Assembly: GCA_964408455.1 (NCBI GenBank)
Contig: CAYOZN010000006.1
Coordinates: 62,001-126,000 of the forward strand
From: CAYOZN01 sp964408455
Lineage (GTDB): Bacteria; Planctomycetota; Phycisphaerae; UBA1845; UTPLA1
Direction of reading: 5' to 3'
Length of the DNA stretch: 64,000 bases
The translations under genes and the position numbers were made by a program. Shown here piece by piece: positions 29,099-37,799 of the stretch (positions are counted from its first letter, which is position 1; every line of letters begins with the position of its first letter). The notes beneath the pieces are model-generated. The model was given only the letters and a program-made list of their open reading frames with translations, searched no databases and was not told the DNA's origin.

Positions 29099-31396
29099 AT
29101 GTCCGAACATAAAAAACCAGCACAGGGAGTATTGCAGTTGACGACGCGGCCGGCGCCGCAACTGTCGAGTTCCGACTTTAACGGCATGCACCGGGCCCCT
29201 CCGCCGGGTCATGACGCAGACACATCGGCGGCTGCCATGAACCCGCTGAGCCTCAAGAGCATGATGCGGCAGAAATGGCTGATGCTGTTCTTGTTCTGCC
29301 TCGTTGCCGGCGCCGGTGTGCCGCTCATCTGGCAGATGATCAAACCGGCATACCGGGCCAACGCCGTCGTTCGAATCCGGCCGGTGGTGCTGCCGGTCCT
29401 TTACAAGGTGGAGGAAAACGCGCAGATTCCCGACTACGAGGCCTATGTCTATACGCAGGTGGGCCTTCTCCTCGATCCCTCCATTCTTGCCCGCGTGCTC
29501 CAGCAATCTCAGGTGCAGCAGACCAGCTGGTACCGCGAGAAGCCTTCCGCCATCGCGCAGCTCTTCGGCGTGCCTCCCGATCCCATGGACCGGCTGCTGA
29601 AGGAGCTCCAGGTGCGGCCCAGGCCCAGAACGGAACTGATCGATGTGAGCATGGAGACGGCATCAGCCGAAGACGGCGCCGTCCTCGTGAATGCGGTGGT
29701 GGCGGAATACATGAACGAATCCCTTGCCGAGATGCGAAGCACCACGGAGGAGCGTCTCAAGGAACTGACCGGCATACGGCGGCGGCTGGAAAACGAAGTA
29801 AAGGCGGCGCAGGACAACAAGTTCCGCATCCTCAGCGAGGCGGGCACGGGTCTGTCCGACGAGGCGCGCCTGGGTCGAATGACGGAGCGCATCGACGAAC
29901 TCGAGCTTGAACTCGAGCGCATGCAGATGGCCCAGCGCGTCCGAGCCTATCGCATCGAAAGGCTGAAAGACACCGTCGCCAGGAAAGAAACACCGGACGC
30001 GGAGAAGGCTGCGCCCAAAAAGATCGAGCCGCCGCGCCTGGAGTTCTACAGCGATCCGATCTGGAGCCGGCTCAACGATGAACGCTCGTCCTATCAGGAC
30101 AAACTGGATCAGATTCGCGGAAAGCTCGGCGAGAAGCACCCGGACATCGCCACGCTGACGCTCAAGTTGCAGCAGACCAGCGACCGCCTTGAGGCGCGGG
30201 CGCTTCAGCTGCTGGGCACGCCCACGAGCATCGACACCCAGTTCGGTCTGCTGGCCGCCGACAACCCTCGTGCCGGTCTGGCGGCACTCGAATCTGAGTA
30301 TGCCCTTGCGGAAAAAGAACTGGAGGAGATGACCAGCCTCTACAACGAACAGTTGGGCCAGCTGAAGAACGCCAGCGAGGACGCACACGTCTACGTGCTG
30401 GCGACCGAGGAGCTGCAAAACAAGAAAGCCGAGCTCGGCTTCGTGCAGGACCGCATCAAGTCCATCACCACCGAGATCGACGCACCGCGGCATCGAATCA
30501 CTCAGGTGTCCGAGGCACGTGCATCGTCGGCCCCTCATCGCGATCGCCGCACGGTCTATACCTTCATGGTGATCGCCGTCGGCATGATGCTCTCGGCAGG
30601 CGCGGGATACTGGCGTTCCACCGCCGACACCGCGATTTACGCGCCAGACGACGTCATTCACATCACCCGCGCGCCATTCCTCGGTCAATTGCCGCACGTG
30701 CGCGGTTTGCTGCCGGCGGCCGGCGAGATGTGCACCGATCCCGTTCTTTCGGAAAACATGCGCATGCTGCGCACGGCGCTGTTGCAGCGATTGCCTGCCG
30801 GTTCTGCCGTCGCCATCACCAGCCCGGAACCGAATGCCGGCAAGACGAGCGTTGCGCTTCTGCTGGCGACCAGCCTCGGCCGCCTGGGCAAGAAGGTGCT
30901 GCTGGTCGATGCCGACGTCCGCCAGTGTGCGCTGTCGTCGGCATATGACATCGATCATCGCCCGGGCTTGTGCGATCTCCTGGCCCGGCGCGTCCCCGAA
31001 CACGGCGCGATCGTGCCGGTCGCGTCAGACAATCTGGTGCTGCTGCCGGCCGGCGAGGCATCGCCCGACAACACCGAAGAACAGGAGATGCTGGCGAACG
31101 GATCGTTCTCGGCGTGGTTGCGCCGCTGGAAAAAACAGTACGACTACGTCGTTCTCGATACGCCGCCCACGCTGCTGACCGCGGACGCGCGCATTCTGGC
31201 GGGCCAGGCAGATGGCACGATTCTCGTGCTGCGCTCCTCGAGCAGCTCGCGGCCGAACGTTGTCGACGCGCTTGCCGGCCTGGCCGCCGCGGGGGCCAAG
31301 CTCCTGGGCACTGTGCTGACCGGCGTGCAGCCCAGACATCCCGCGTATGAATACGCAAGCCGCTATCGGCCCGATCTGAACGAACAACTCGTCTGA
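29099..31396 (+). CDS. wzc: Polysaccharide copolymerase with BY-kinase domain (Wzc-like)
   Basis: 765 residues. Inner-membrane chain-length regulator: Wzz-type domain with a first membrane helix near 70 (KWLMLFLFCLVAGAGVPLIW), a long periplasmic coiled-coil region (about 200-480), a second helix near 490 (TVYTFMVIAVGMMLSAGAGY), then a cytoplasmic tyrosine-kinase domain with Walker A (PNAGKTS, about 576), Walker A' (VLLVDADVR) and Walker B (YVVLDTPP). The end carries a small Tyr cluster (Tyr750, 752 and 756) as the likely autophosphorylation site. This fused Wzc form controls export and polymer length with the OPX protein. No cognate tyrosine phosphatase gene is visible nearby. Confidence 0.93.
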   Translation: MSEHKKPAQGVLQLTTRPAPQLSSSDFNGMHRAPPPGHDADTSAAAMNPLSLKSMMRQKWLMLFLFCLVAGAGVPLIWQMIKPAYRANAVVRIRPVVLPVLYKVEENAQIPDYEAYVYTQVGLLLDPSILARVLQQSQVQQTSWYREKPSAIAQLFGVPPDPMDRLLKELQVRPRPRTELIDVSMETASAEDGAVLVNAVVAEYMNESLAEMRSTTEERLKELTGIRRRLENEVKAAQDNKFRILSEAGTGLSDEARLGRMTERIDELELELERMQMAQRVRAYRIERLKDTVARKETPDAEKAAPKKIEPPRLEFYSDPIWSRLNDERSSYQDKLDQIRGKLGEKHPDIATLTLKLQQTSDRLEARALQLLGTPTSIDTQFGLLAADNPRAGLAALESEYALAEKELEEMTSLYNEQLGQLKNASEDAHVYVLATEELQNKKAELGFVQDRIKSITTEIDAPRHRITQVSEARASSAPHRDRRTVYTFMVIAVGMMLSAGAGYWRSTADTAIYAPDDVIHITRAPFLGQLPHVRGLLPAAGEMCTDPVLSENMRMLRTALLQRLPAGSAVAITSPEPNAGKTSVALLLATSLGRLGKKVLLVDADVRQCALSSAYDIDHRPGLCDLLARRVPEHGAIVPVASDNLVLLPAGEASPDNTEEQEMLANGSFSAWLRRWKKQYDYVVLDTPPTLLTADARILAGQADGTILVLRSSSSSRPNVVDALAGLAAAGAKLLGTVLTGVQPRHPAYEYASRYRPDLNEQLV

Positions 31397-31400
31397 GAAC

Positions 31401-33317
31401 ATGCGATACTTCTGCGTCATCCTGGGACGACGAATGCAGCCGCACAACGGCCGGCCGGGTCATTTGCACGCCTGGAGCCTGCCATATGGCACCGGCACGC
31501 TGCTCGATCACCTGGTCCTGCATTGTGGTGGATTCGGGTGCGAGCAGGTATTCCTCGTGGGAAGCTCGGCCTCGGCAGAGCTGATCGCGCAGGGTTCCCG
31601 GGAACAGATTGCACGCGTCTCCGGCCTCTCCGACGCCGCCGACCAGTTGGAACCCTCCGACACGATTCTGCTGATCGATCCCAGGCACTGGCCGGGGCCG
31701 CACCTGAGTTTCCAGTCCATTCTCGAAGAAAGCGCCGCCGAAACCGGCGCCACCCACATAATGCCGGTCGGCGTCGGCAGATCGCGCGTCGTTGAACGCC
31801 TGGAACGCGATCGCCACGACCGAGTCTGCCGCATTCGCCGCCTCTACGAACCCAAGACCTGGTTGAACGAACAATCCTCCGCCGTGGCCTACTCAATCCT
31901 GCCTGCGAGGCTGTTGCACAATCTCGAGTGCGCATCGCTGCGGGATCTGCGCCTGGCCCTCGTCCGCCGCGGCGTTCCGACGCGCGATCGGACCATCGCG
32001 GCACCGGTGATAGACCTGGCCGACGCTCACAGCCAGCTTTCGATGGCCGAAACATCAGTCGCCGATACGGTCGAACGCGAGATTCTCCCCGAACACTACT
32101 CACGTCTGAGTCCCGGCGTACTGGTGGGCCGAGGGGCGCTGGTTCATGGCTCTACCCGGATCATCGGGCCGGTCGTGATTCAGCCCGGCAGCGTCATCGA
32201 GTCCGAAGCCCTGATCGTCGGCCCCACGCTGATCGGCGAGAACTGCGTCGTCCGGCGCGGCGCACTGGTGGCGCGATCGCTGATCCTCCCGGAAGCGTGC
32301 GTACAGCAGCGTTCGACCGTTTGCGATCGCGTCGTGTCCAGGTCCGGGATCAGCCCGGCCTTGACCAGGCGCGTATCGACACCGGCAGCCGCGAGCCCCG
32401 CGCTGGAGGAACAGGATTCTTCGGCGATACATGACGAACGGATCGATCATATCAGCGACCGGTCCCCTTCCCGACCGCTGTACGCCTTCTGGAAGCGGGC
32501 CAGCGATTTTGTTCTCGCGCTTGCAGGTCTGATCGTGCTGTCGCCCCTGCTGATCCTCGTTGCCATTCTGGTCAAGTTGGACTCCCGCGGGCCGGTCTTC
32601 TTCGTGCATCGCCGCGAATGCCGCGGCGGCCGTGATTTTCCCTGTCTGAAATTCCGGTCGATGCACCGCGACGCGGACCTGCTCCAGCGGCGGCTATACG
32701 CTGAGAACGTCGTCGATGGGCCGCAGTTCAAGCTGCAAACCGACCCGCGCGTGACGCGTCTCGGTCGCATTCTTCGAAAGGCGAACATTGACGAAATGCC
32801 GCAGCTCTTCAATGTGCTGGTCGGACATCTGAGTTTTGTCGGACCGCGGCCTTCGCCGTTTCGCGAAAACCAGATCTGCGTGCCGTGGCGACAGGCGCGA
32901 CTCTCGGTGCGTCCGGGCATTACGGGGCTGTGGCAGTTGTGCCGCTCGTACAATCGTGCACAGGGTGATTTTCAGGAGTGGATTTTCTACGATCTCATGT
33001 ACGTCCGGCGCATGTCGGCCTGGCTCGATTTCAAAATCCTCTTTGCCACTGTTCTGACACTGGGCGGCCAGTTTCGCGTCCCGCTGCGGTGGCTGTTGCG
33101 CGAGAATCAGCCGCCATATGCATCGGCGGCTCGCCGGAAACGCGCGGGCGCGTGGGCCTTTCGACGCGGCCAGGCGCCGAGCCCCTCTGGTTTGCCGGCA
33201 ACGGCCGATCACGTCACATCGCAGTGTGCAAATCCATTCACTCAGACCATCACGGCGCCGCCGGAAAGTGAGCCGGAACGGCCGGTTCCCGCGCGGACAG
33301 CCGAATTGAACTCGTGA
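31401..33317 (+). CDS. Fusion of pseudo-nucleotidyltransferase/beta-helix domain with the priming sugar-phosphate transferase
   Basis: 638 residues, starting 4 bases after the copolymerase stop. Residues about 1-220 resemble a nucleotidyltransferase Rossmann-like domain with lost signature (VILGRRMQPHNGRPGHL); 225-320 form hexapeptide repeats of a left-handed beta-helix (GPVVIQPGSVIESEALIVGP). From about 360 on is a bacterial sugar transferase (PF02397 type): one membrane helix (FVLALAGLIVLSPLLILVAI), then KFRSMHRDAD, KANIDEMPQL, SFVGPRPSPF and RPGITGLWQ. That domain moves a sugar-1-phosphate to undecaprenyl phosphate and starts the repeat unit. The N-terminal fusion is unusual; ordinary priming enzymes of this family start directly at the helix or with a multi-helix region. 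Confidence 0.85.
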   Translation: MRYFCVILGRRMQPHNGRPGHLHAWSLPYGTGTLLDHLVLHCGGFGCEQVFLVGSSASAELIAQGSREQIARVSGLSDAADQLEPSDTILLIDPRHWPGPHLSFQSILEESAAETGATHIMPVGVGRSRVVERLERDRHDRVCRIRRLYEPKTWLNEQSSAVAYSILPARLLHNLECASLRDLRLALVRRGVPTRDRTIAAPVIDLADAHSQLSMAETSVADTVEREILPEHYSRLSPGVLVGRGALVHGSTRIIGPVVIQPGSVIESEALIVGPTLIGENCVVRRGALVARSLILPEACVQQRSTVCDRVVSRSGISPALTRRVSTPAAASPALEEQDSSAIHDERIDHISDRSPSRPLYAFWKRASDFVLALAGLIVLSPLLILVAILVKLDSRGPVFFVHRRECRGGRDFPCLKFRSMHRDADLLQRRLYAENVVDGPQFKLQTDPRVTRLGRILRKANIDEMPQLFNVLVGHLSFVGPRPSPFRENQICVPWRQARLSVRPGITGLWQLCRSYNRAQGDFQEWIFYDLMYVRRMSAWLDFKILFATVLTLGGQFRVPLRWLLRENQPPYASAARRKRAGAWAFRRGQAPSPSGLPATADHVTSQCANPFTQTITAPPESEPERPVPARTAELNS

Positions 33318-33329
33318 AGGGGCGGAAAC

Positions 33330-34589
33330 ATGTTGGACCTGTTTAACTTCGGAGCGCGACCAGATTCCGGGGGGACATGGCGATCGGCCGGCGGCGCCTG
33401 CACGACGCCGTCGAACCGCGCAAACGCCGTGCCGTGTGGAAGGCACGCCTGCAACAGCCTGGTTGCAGCTGTGCTACTGCTGTGTATCACAGGCTGCACT
33501 GATCGCCGGATCAGCATTCACGAATTCATCCAGATCCAGGAACAATCGGCTCCCGTTATCGCGCCCGAGCCCGAAGTGAACCCGCGCCCCGCGGAATTGT
33601 GGGCCGAGCGATCAAACCGGCCCTATCGCGTGGGCCCGTCGGACACGCTGACGGTCACACTGACGGGCCTGGACCTGGAAGCCCCGACGCTGCCGACGAT
33701 AACCGTGGCGCGCGTGGACCGCGAGGGACACATCAATCTCCCGCTGGTCGGCCCGGTGACGGTGGCGGACATGGAGCTGGAGGATGTCGAACAGGCGATT
33801 CTCGGTGCCTACGTGCCGGCCTATTTCCAGAGCGGCATCACCGTACACACCATTGTATCAGACCACGCCACGACAGATGTCGTCGTCGTCGGCGCCGTTG
33901 CGACACCGGGCATCATCCGGTTGAAGCGCACCGAGCGGGACGTTCTCCATGCCGTTGCCAGTGCCGGTGGGCTGGCTTACGTGGCTTCCGGCAAGGTCAC
34001 GATCAAGCGGATCGGCGACGCAGGCGATGCGCTGACGCTCAATCTGCTCGATCCGGTCGAGTTGGAAAAGGCATTCGAAGTGCCCGATCTGAACACGGGC
34101 GACATCATCGAGGTCGAAGCAGCCACGCCGAACACGATCTTCGTGGCCGGCCTGGTCAACGTCCCCGGTCCGCAGGCCTTTCCGCCCGGTACGGAAGTAA
34201 GCCTGCTCCAGTTGCTGGCTGCGGCCGGCGGCGTTCGCGAGGACGTCCTGCCCACTGAGGCGACGCTCGTCCGGCGTCTCGAGGATGGCACCGACGTGCA
34301 GGTGCGCATTGACCTGGAAAAGCTGCGCAGCGGCGAAGATCCCAACATCATGCTCGCCGCCGGAGACATTTTCTGGGTGCCCGAGACCTTCGGCACGCGA
34401 TTTGTTGATTTTGTCAATCGCAGCGTCTTCTTCCGCGCCGGCGTCTCCACCACCTACAACGTGACCGGCAATGCCACTGGCATCGAGTTTCTTAATCGCC
34501 GCGACCTTCAAAGGTCATCGTTCGCCAACGTGGGCCGCGGATCAACACTACAGGATCGCATCGATCCGGCTGGATTTCTCTTCCGATGA
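33330..34589 (+). CDS. wza: Polysaccharide export outer-membrane lipoprotein (Wza-like OPX)
   Basis: 419 residues. A signal segment ends in an ITGC lipobox with the modified Cys at 56, although the N-terminus before it is long, so an internal start is possible. Mature protein: poly-export domain (YRVGPSDTLTVTLTGLDL, then GHINLPLVGPVTVADMELED), followed by two SLBB-like domains (VVVVGAVATPGIIRL and FVAGLVNVPGPQAF). OPX proteins form the translocation channel for the polymer together with the Wzc-type copolymerase encoded two genes upstream. The stop overlaps the next start by four bases. Confidence 0.9.
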   Translation: MLDLFNFGARPDSGGTWRSAGGACTTPSNRANAVPCGRHACNSLVAAVLLLCITGCTDRRISIHEFIQIQEQSAPVIAPEPEVNPRPAELWAERSNRPYRVGPSDTLTVTLTGLDLEAPTLPTITVARVDREGHINLPLVGPVTVADMELEDVEQAILGAYVPAYFQSGITVHTIVSDHATTDVVVVGAVATPGIIRLKRTERDVLHAVASAGGLAYVASGKVTIKRIGDAGDALTLNLLDPVELEKAFEVPDLNTGDIIEVEAATPNTIFVAGLVNVPGPQAFPPGTEVSLLQLLAAAGGVREDVLPTEATLVRRLEDGTDVQVRIDLEKLRSGEDPNIMLAAGDIFWVPETFGTRFVDFVNRSVFFRAGVSTTYNVTGNATGIEFLNRRDLQRSSFANVGRGSTLQDRIDPAGFLFR

Positions 34590-35761
34590 CACTCAATGCA
34601 CTTGAAACGAGTCGTGCAGTCGCCGAGCTGCGGTCGATCGCACTCGCCGGCCTCGCTCGCATGTACCGCCCGCGGGCACACCGGTTTGCGTTTCGGCTGA
34701 AACGCACGGACAACGGCCTCGATCAGCTGGAGGGAACCAGCGATCGCTACACGGCAATCGCGCTGATCGGTCTGGCAGGCGAGTCGCCGGAGGCCGTTCG
34801 CGAAGTGCTGCACGGGGCCTCGGGTCGCGCCGTGTGCGAACACCTGGTTCAGGCGAGCAACGATCGTGTCAGCCTTGGCGACGCGGCGCTCATGCTCTGG
34901 GCTGCCTGCGCATGGGACCTTCGCTCGCGGGACATCCTGGCGGCACGACTGGCGGCGCTCGATCCGGCAAGCGGAAACCACACGACGGTGGACCTGGCCT
35001 GGGCACTGGACGCCCTCGTCACCGACGGCCGGCACGAAGAACTGGCCGGTCAGCTGGCGGCGCGGCTGATCGGCACCTATCGGCCCAGCGGCCGCGTCTT
35101 TGGCCATTGGCCGGCAGATGCGGCGCAGAACTCCCTGCGTTCGCACGTGGCCTGTTTCGCCGACCAGGTCTATCCGGTTCATGCGCTCGCGCGTTACGGA
35201 CTGACGACCGACGATGACGGTGCCATCGACGTGGCTCGCGAGGGCGCTGAGGGCATCTGCCAGCGCCAGGGCGCCGACGGCCAGTGGTGGTGGCATTTCG
35301 ACGCCCGCACCGGCAACGTGATCGAAGGCTATCCCGTCTATTCGGTCCACCAGGATGCCATGGCCCCCATGGCCCTTTTCGCAGCCGAGGCGTCCGCACA
35401 CCGCGATTTCTCGCAGGCCGTGGTGCGCGGGCTCTCGTGGCTGGCCCGTTCGCCCGAAATCGGTGGATCGCTGATCGATCGAGCCGCCAACGTCATCTGG
35501 CGGAAAGTCGCGCGCCGCGAACCCCGAAAGCTGACACGCGGACTACAGGCGGTGGCGAGCCGGCTCCATCCAGCGGCGCGCCTCATCGGGCTCGATCGCC
35601 TGTTTCCGCCGAAGGCCATTGACTGGGAATCCCGCCCCTACCACCTGGGATGGTTGCTGTATGCCTGGCCGAGTGGCCGGACAATCGGCAGCAGTTCCAA
35701 CGGAAAAGGAGTCGCACATGTCCCCGCAGAGTGCCAGGTGGCCGACGCGGCATCTATTTGA
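34586..35761 (+). CDS. Unknown (alpha/alpha)-barrel-like protein of the exopolysaccharide operon
   Basis: 391 residues beginning in an ATGA overlap with the OPX gene. I do not recognise a characterised family. The repetitive Ala/Leu-rich helices, conserved acidic residues and Trp-rich segments (NGLDQLEGTSDRYTAIAL, HWPADAAQNSLRSHVACF, RQGADGQWWWHFDA, EGYPVYSVHQDAMAPMAL) suggest an alpha/alpha toroid, with one segment similar to the QW motif of terpenoid cyclases. No signal peptide or membrane helix. It could be a glycoside hydrolase or epimerase-like enzyme. Its end overlaps the next gene by 44 bases. Confidence 0.6.
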   Translation: MTLNALETSRAVAELRSIALAGLARMYRPRAHRFAFRLKRTDNGLDQLEGTSDRYTAIALIGLAGESPEAVREVLHGASGRAVCEHLVQASNDRVSLGDAALMLWAACAWDLRSRDILAARLAALDPASGNHTTVDLAWALDALVTDGRHEELAGQLAARLIGTYRPSGRVFGHWPADAAQNSLRSHVACFADQVYPVHALARYGLTTDDDGAIDVAREGAEGICQRQGADGQWWWHFDARTGNVIEGYPVYSVHQDAMAPMALFAAEASAHRDFSQAVVRGLSWLARSPEIGGSLIDRAANVIWRKVARREPRKLTRGLQAVASRLHPAARLIGLDRLFPPKAIDWESRPYHLGWLLYAWPSGRTIGSSSNGKGVAHVPAECQVADAASI

Positions 35762-36530
35762 TGTTCGCATCGACGCCCTGACGACAGACGACGTGATCAA
35801 GGCCGCCGACCGGGCCATCGAAACGCGAGAGCGCCTGCTGGTCGGCGTACTCAATGCCGCCAAACTGGTCAACATGGCGAAGGATCAACAACTTCGCCGC
35901 GCCGTCCTTGGCGCGGATGTGACCATCGCCGATGGGATGAGCATCGTTTGGGCCTGCCGCTTGCTCGGGCAGCGCCTGCCGGAGCGCGTCACGGGGATTG
36001 ACTTGATGCGCGTGCTATTGCAACGGGCGAGCGAACGCAACTACCGCGTTTATTGCCTTGGTGCGCGCGACGACGTGCTCTCAACCGTCGTCGCCCGCAT
36101 ACGCACAGACTTTCCGGGTGTGCAACTGGCCGGCTGGCGCAATGGCTATTTCAGCCAGGACGAGGCCGAAGGCGTGGCCAGAGACATTGCCGCGGCACGG
36201 CCGGACATCCTCTTCGTCGGCATCTCATCGCCCATGAAGGAGCGCTTTCTTGCGGAATGGGCCCCCTGCATGGATGTACCGGTGTGCCACGGCGTCGGCG
36301 GCGCATTCGATGTGCTCGCCGGACGCGTCAAGCGCGCGCCTGACGTGTTGCAGCGCGCCGGACTGGAGTGGCTGTATCGCGTCGGCCAGGAACCCGGCCG
36401 CCTCTGGAAGCGCTACCTGGTGACAAATGCCCTGTTTGCAGGCATGGTCGCCCGCGAGTGTGCTGCGCTCGTTCGCCGGCGTTTTGTTGGCGCCCGGGCG
36501 CGGCCGCAGCCTCTGTTCGCCGTTCGCTAA
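35718..36530 (+). CDS. WecG/TagA/CpsF-family glycosyltransferase
   Basis: 270 residues from ATG 35718, chosen for the AAAAGGAG site in front and because family members start near here; it lies inside the end of the upstream gene (44-base overlap). Signatures: NAAKLVNMAKD, VTIADGMSIVWACRLLG, ERVTGIDLM, DILFVGISSPMKE, and the C-terminal GLEWLYRVGQEPGRLWKRYL. Members add the second sugar (for example N-acetylmannosamine or its uronate) to the lipid-linked primer. It is soluble or peripheral at the inner membrane. Confidence 0.93.
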   Translation: MSPQSARWPTRHLFDVRIDALTTDDVIKAADRAIETRERLLVGVLNAAKLVNMAKDQQLRRAVLGADVTIADGMSIVWACRLLGQRLPERVTGIDLMRVLLQRASERNYRVYCLGARDDVLSTVVARIRTDFPGVQLAGWRNGYFSQDEAEGVARDIAAARPDILFVGISSPMKERFLAEWAPCMDVPVCHGVGGAFDVLAGRVKRAPDVLQRAGLEWLYRVGQEPGRLWKRYLVTNALFAGMVARECAALVRRRFVGARARPQPLFAVR

Positions 36531-36571
36531 GAGCGTCGTCCTGAGTCCAACCGAGCTTCTATAAGCGTCTT

Positions 36572-37753
36572 ATGACGATTGCAACGAAAACTGCGCCTGC
36601 TGCATCATTCGAAAGCGTCGCCGGCCTGCCGGCTTCGGCCCAGCCATTGCAGGCGCGCGTTCTCACCAGCGTTGACGAAGTTGAGGCGCTTGCCGGCGAG
36701 TGGAACGCCTTGGTCGAGAAGAGCGCCACGCCACACGTATTCCTGACCTGGGAGTGGATCGCGGCCTGGAAGCAGGCCTTTCGTCCGGATGCGCAACTGC
36801 TTGTGATTGCGGTGCGAAGCGCCGATGAACGGCTGGCTGCGATCGGGCCGTTTTATCAGTGCAGGCTGATGCTGGGCCGACTGGTGCCCTACCGCTGCCT
36901 GAGAATCCTGGGAGACGCGCCGGGAGGATCGGAATACGGCGACATACTGGCACGGCGTGATATCGAAGCTGCCGCGACGATGGCAGTGCTTGAGAGCCTG
37001 TTGTCACGACCCGGCGACTGGGATGCGATCTGGCTGCCCAACATGAGTCCGTCAGACGACACCGCAGGGAGCACCGAACGGTTGGCCGGCGCGCTGGGCT
37101 TGAAGTGCCGCTCGCGCGACGTTCCGTTCTCGCGAATCGTCCTTCCCTCCAGCTTCGCGGAATACCTGAATTCGCTGTCCGGCAAGATGCGCTACCAGGT
37201 CCGTCACGGCATGAACCGGCTGGAACGCGAATGCGGCGCCGTGCTGTTGACCTGCGACAGCCAGGCGGAGCTCGAACAAGCGCTGCCCGAACTGTTCGAT
37301 CTGCACCAGGCCCGGTGGACCAGCAGCGGAATGCCCGGCATCTTCGCCGATGCCGCCATGCAAACGTTTTACCGGCTCATGGCGAAAGCCATGCTCGAGA
37401 GCGGGCAGCTCAGGCTGCACCGCGTTCAAGTCGGCGGTCGGACGCTCGCCGCGCAACTGGGTCTCGTCGTCGGTGACGTGTTGTACGAATTGCAGCGCGG
37501 CTTCGATCCGACGTTTGCGAAGATCCGAGGCGGCGTCGGCGGCGCCCTCCGGGCCATGGTAATCCGCAAGTGCATCGAGGATGGCATGCGGGTGTACGAC
37601 TTTCTGGGGGGCTACAACAGCGACAAGGAGCGCGCCGGGGCCGAGTGCTGCCTGGGCCGCGACGTGCTGATGACAAGGCCTTCTCTCAAAAACAACCTCT
37701 TATTCGCGTCAAGGACATGGCCGACCGGCCGCTATCTGCGGTTCGTCCATTAA
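36572..37753 (+). CDS. GNAT-fold (CelD/BioF2-like) acyltransferase
   Basis: 393 residues with the pattern of the Acetyltransf_6/FemAB-like group: PHVFLTWEWIAAWKQAF near the N-terminus and, in the second GNAT half, RLHRVQVGGRTLAAQLGLVV, YELQRGFDPTFAKIRGG and YDFLGGYNSDKERAGA. Such proteins are common in exopolysaccharide and exosortase loci and are believed to acylate sugars or, in Fem relatives, add amino acids. Substrate unknown. No membrane segment. Confidence 0.85.
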   Translation: MTIATKTAPAASFESVAGLPASAQPLQARVLTSVDEVEALAGEWNALVEKSATPHVFLTWEWIAAWKQAFRPDAQLLVIAVRSADERLAAIGPFYQCRLMLGRLVPYRCLRILGDAPGGSEYGDILARRDIEAAATMAVLESLLSRPGDWDAIWLPNMSPSDDTAGSTERLAGALGLKCRSRDVPFSRIVLPSSFAEYLNSLSGKMRYQVRHGMNRLERECGAVLLTCDSQAELEQALPELFDLHQARWTSSGMPGIFADAAMQTFYRLMAKAMLESGQLRLHRVQVGGRTLAAQLGLVVGDVLYELQRGFDPTFAKIRGGVGGALRAMVIRKCIEDGMRVYDFLGGYNSDKERAGAECCLGRDVLMTRPSLKNNLLFASRTWPTGRYLRFVH

Positions 37754-37799
37754 GCACGCGATTACCGACACATCACACGACCGGAAGGGGACAGGATCA

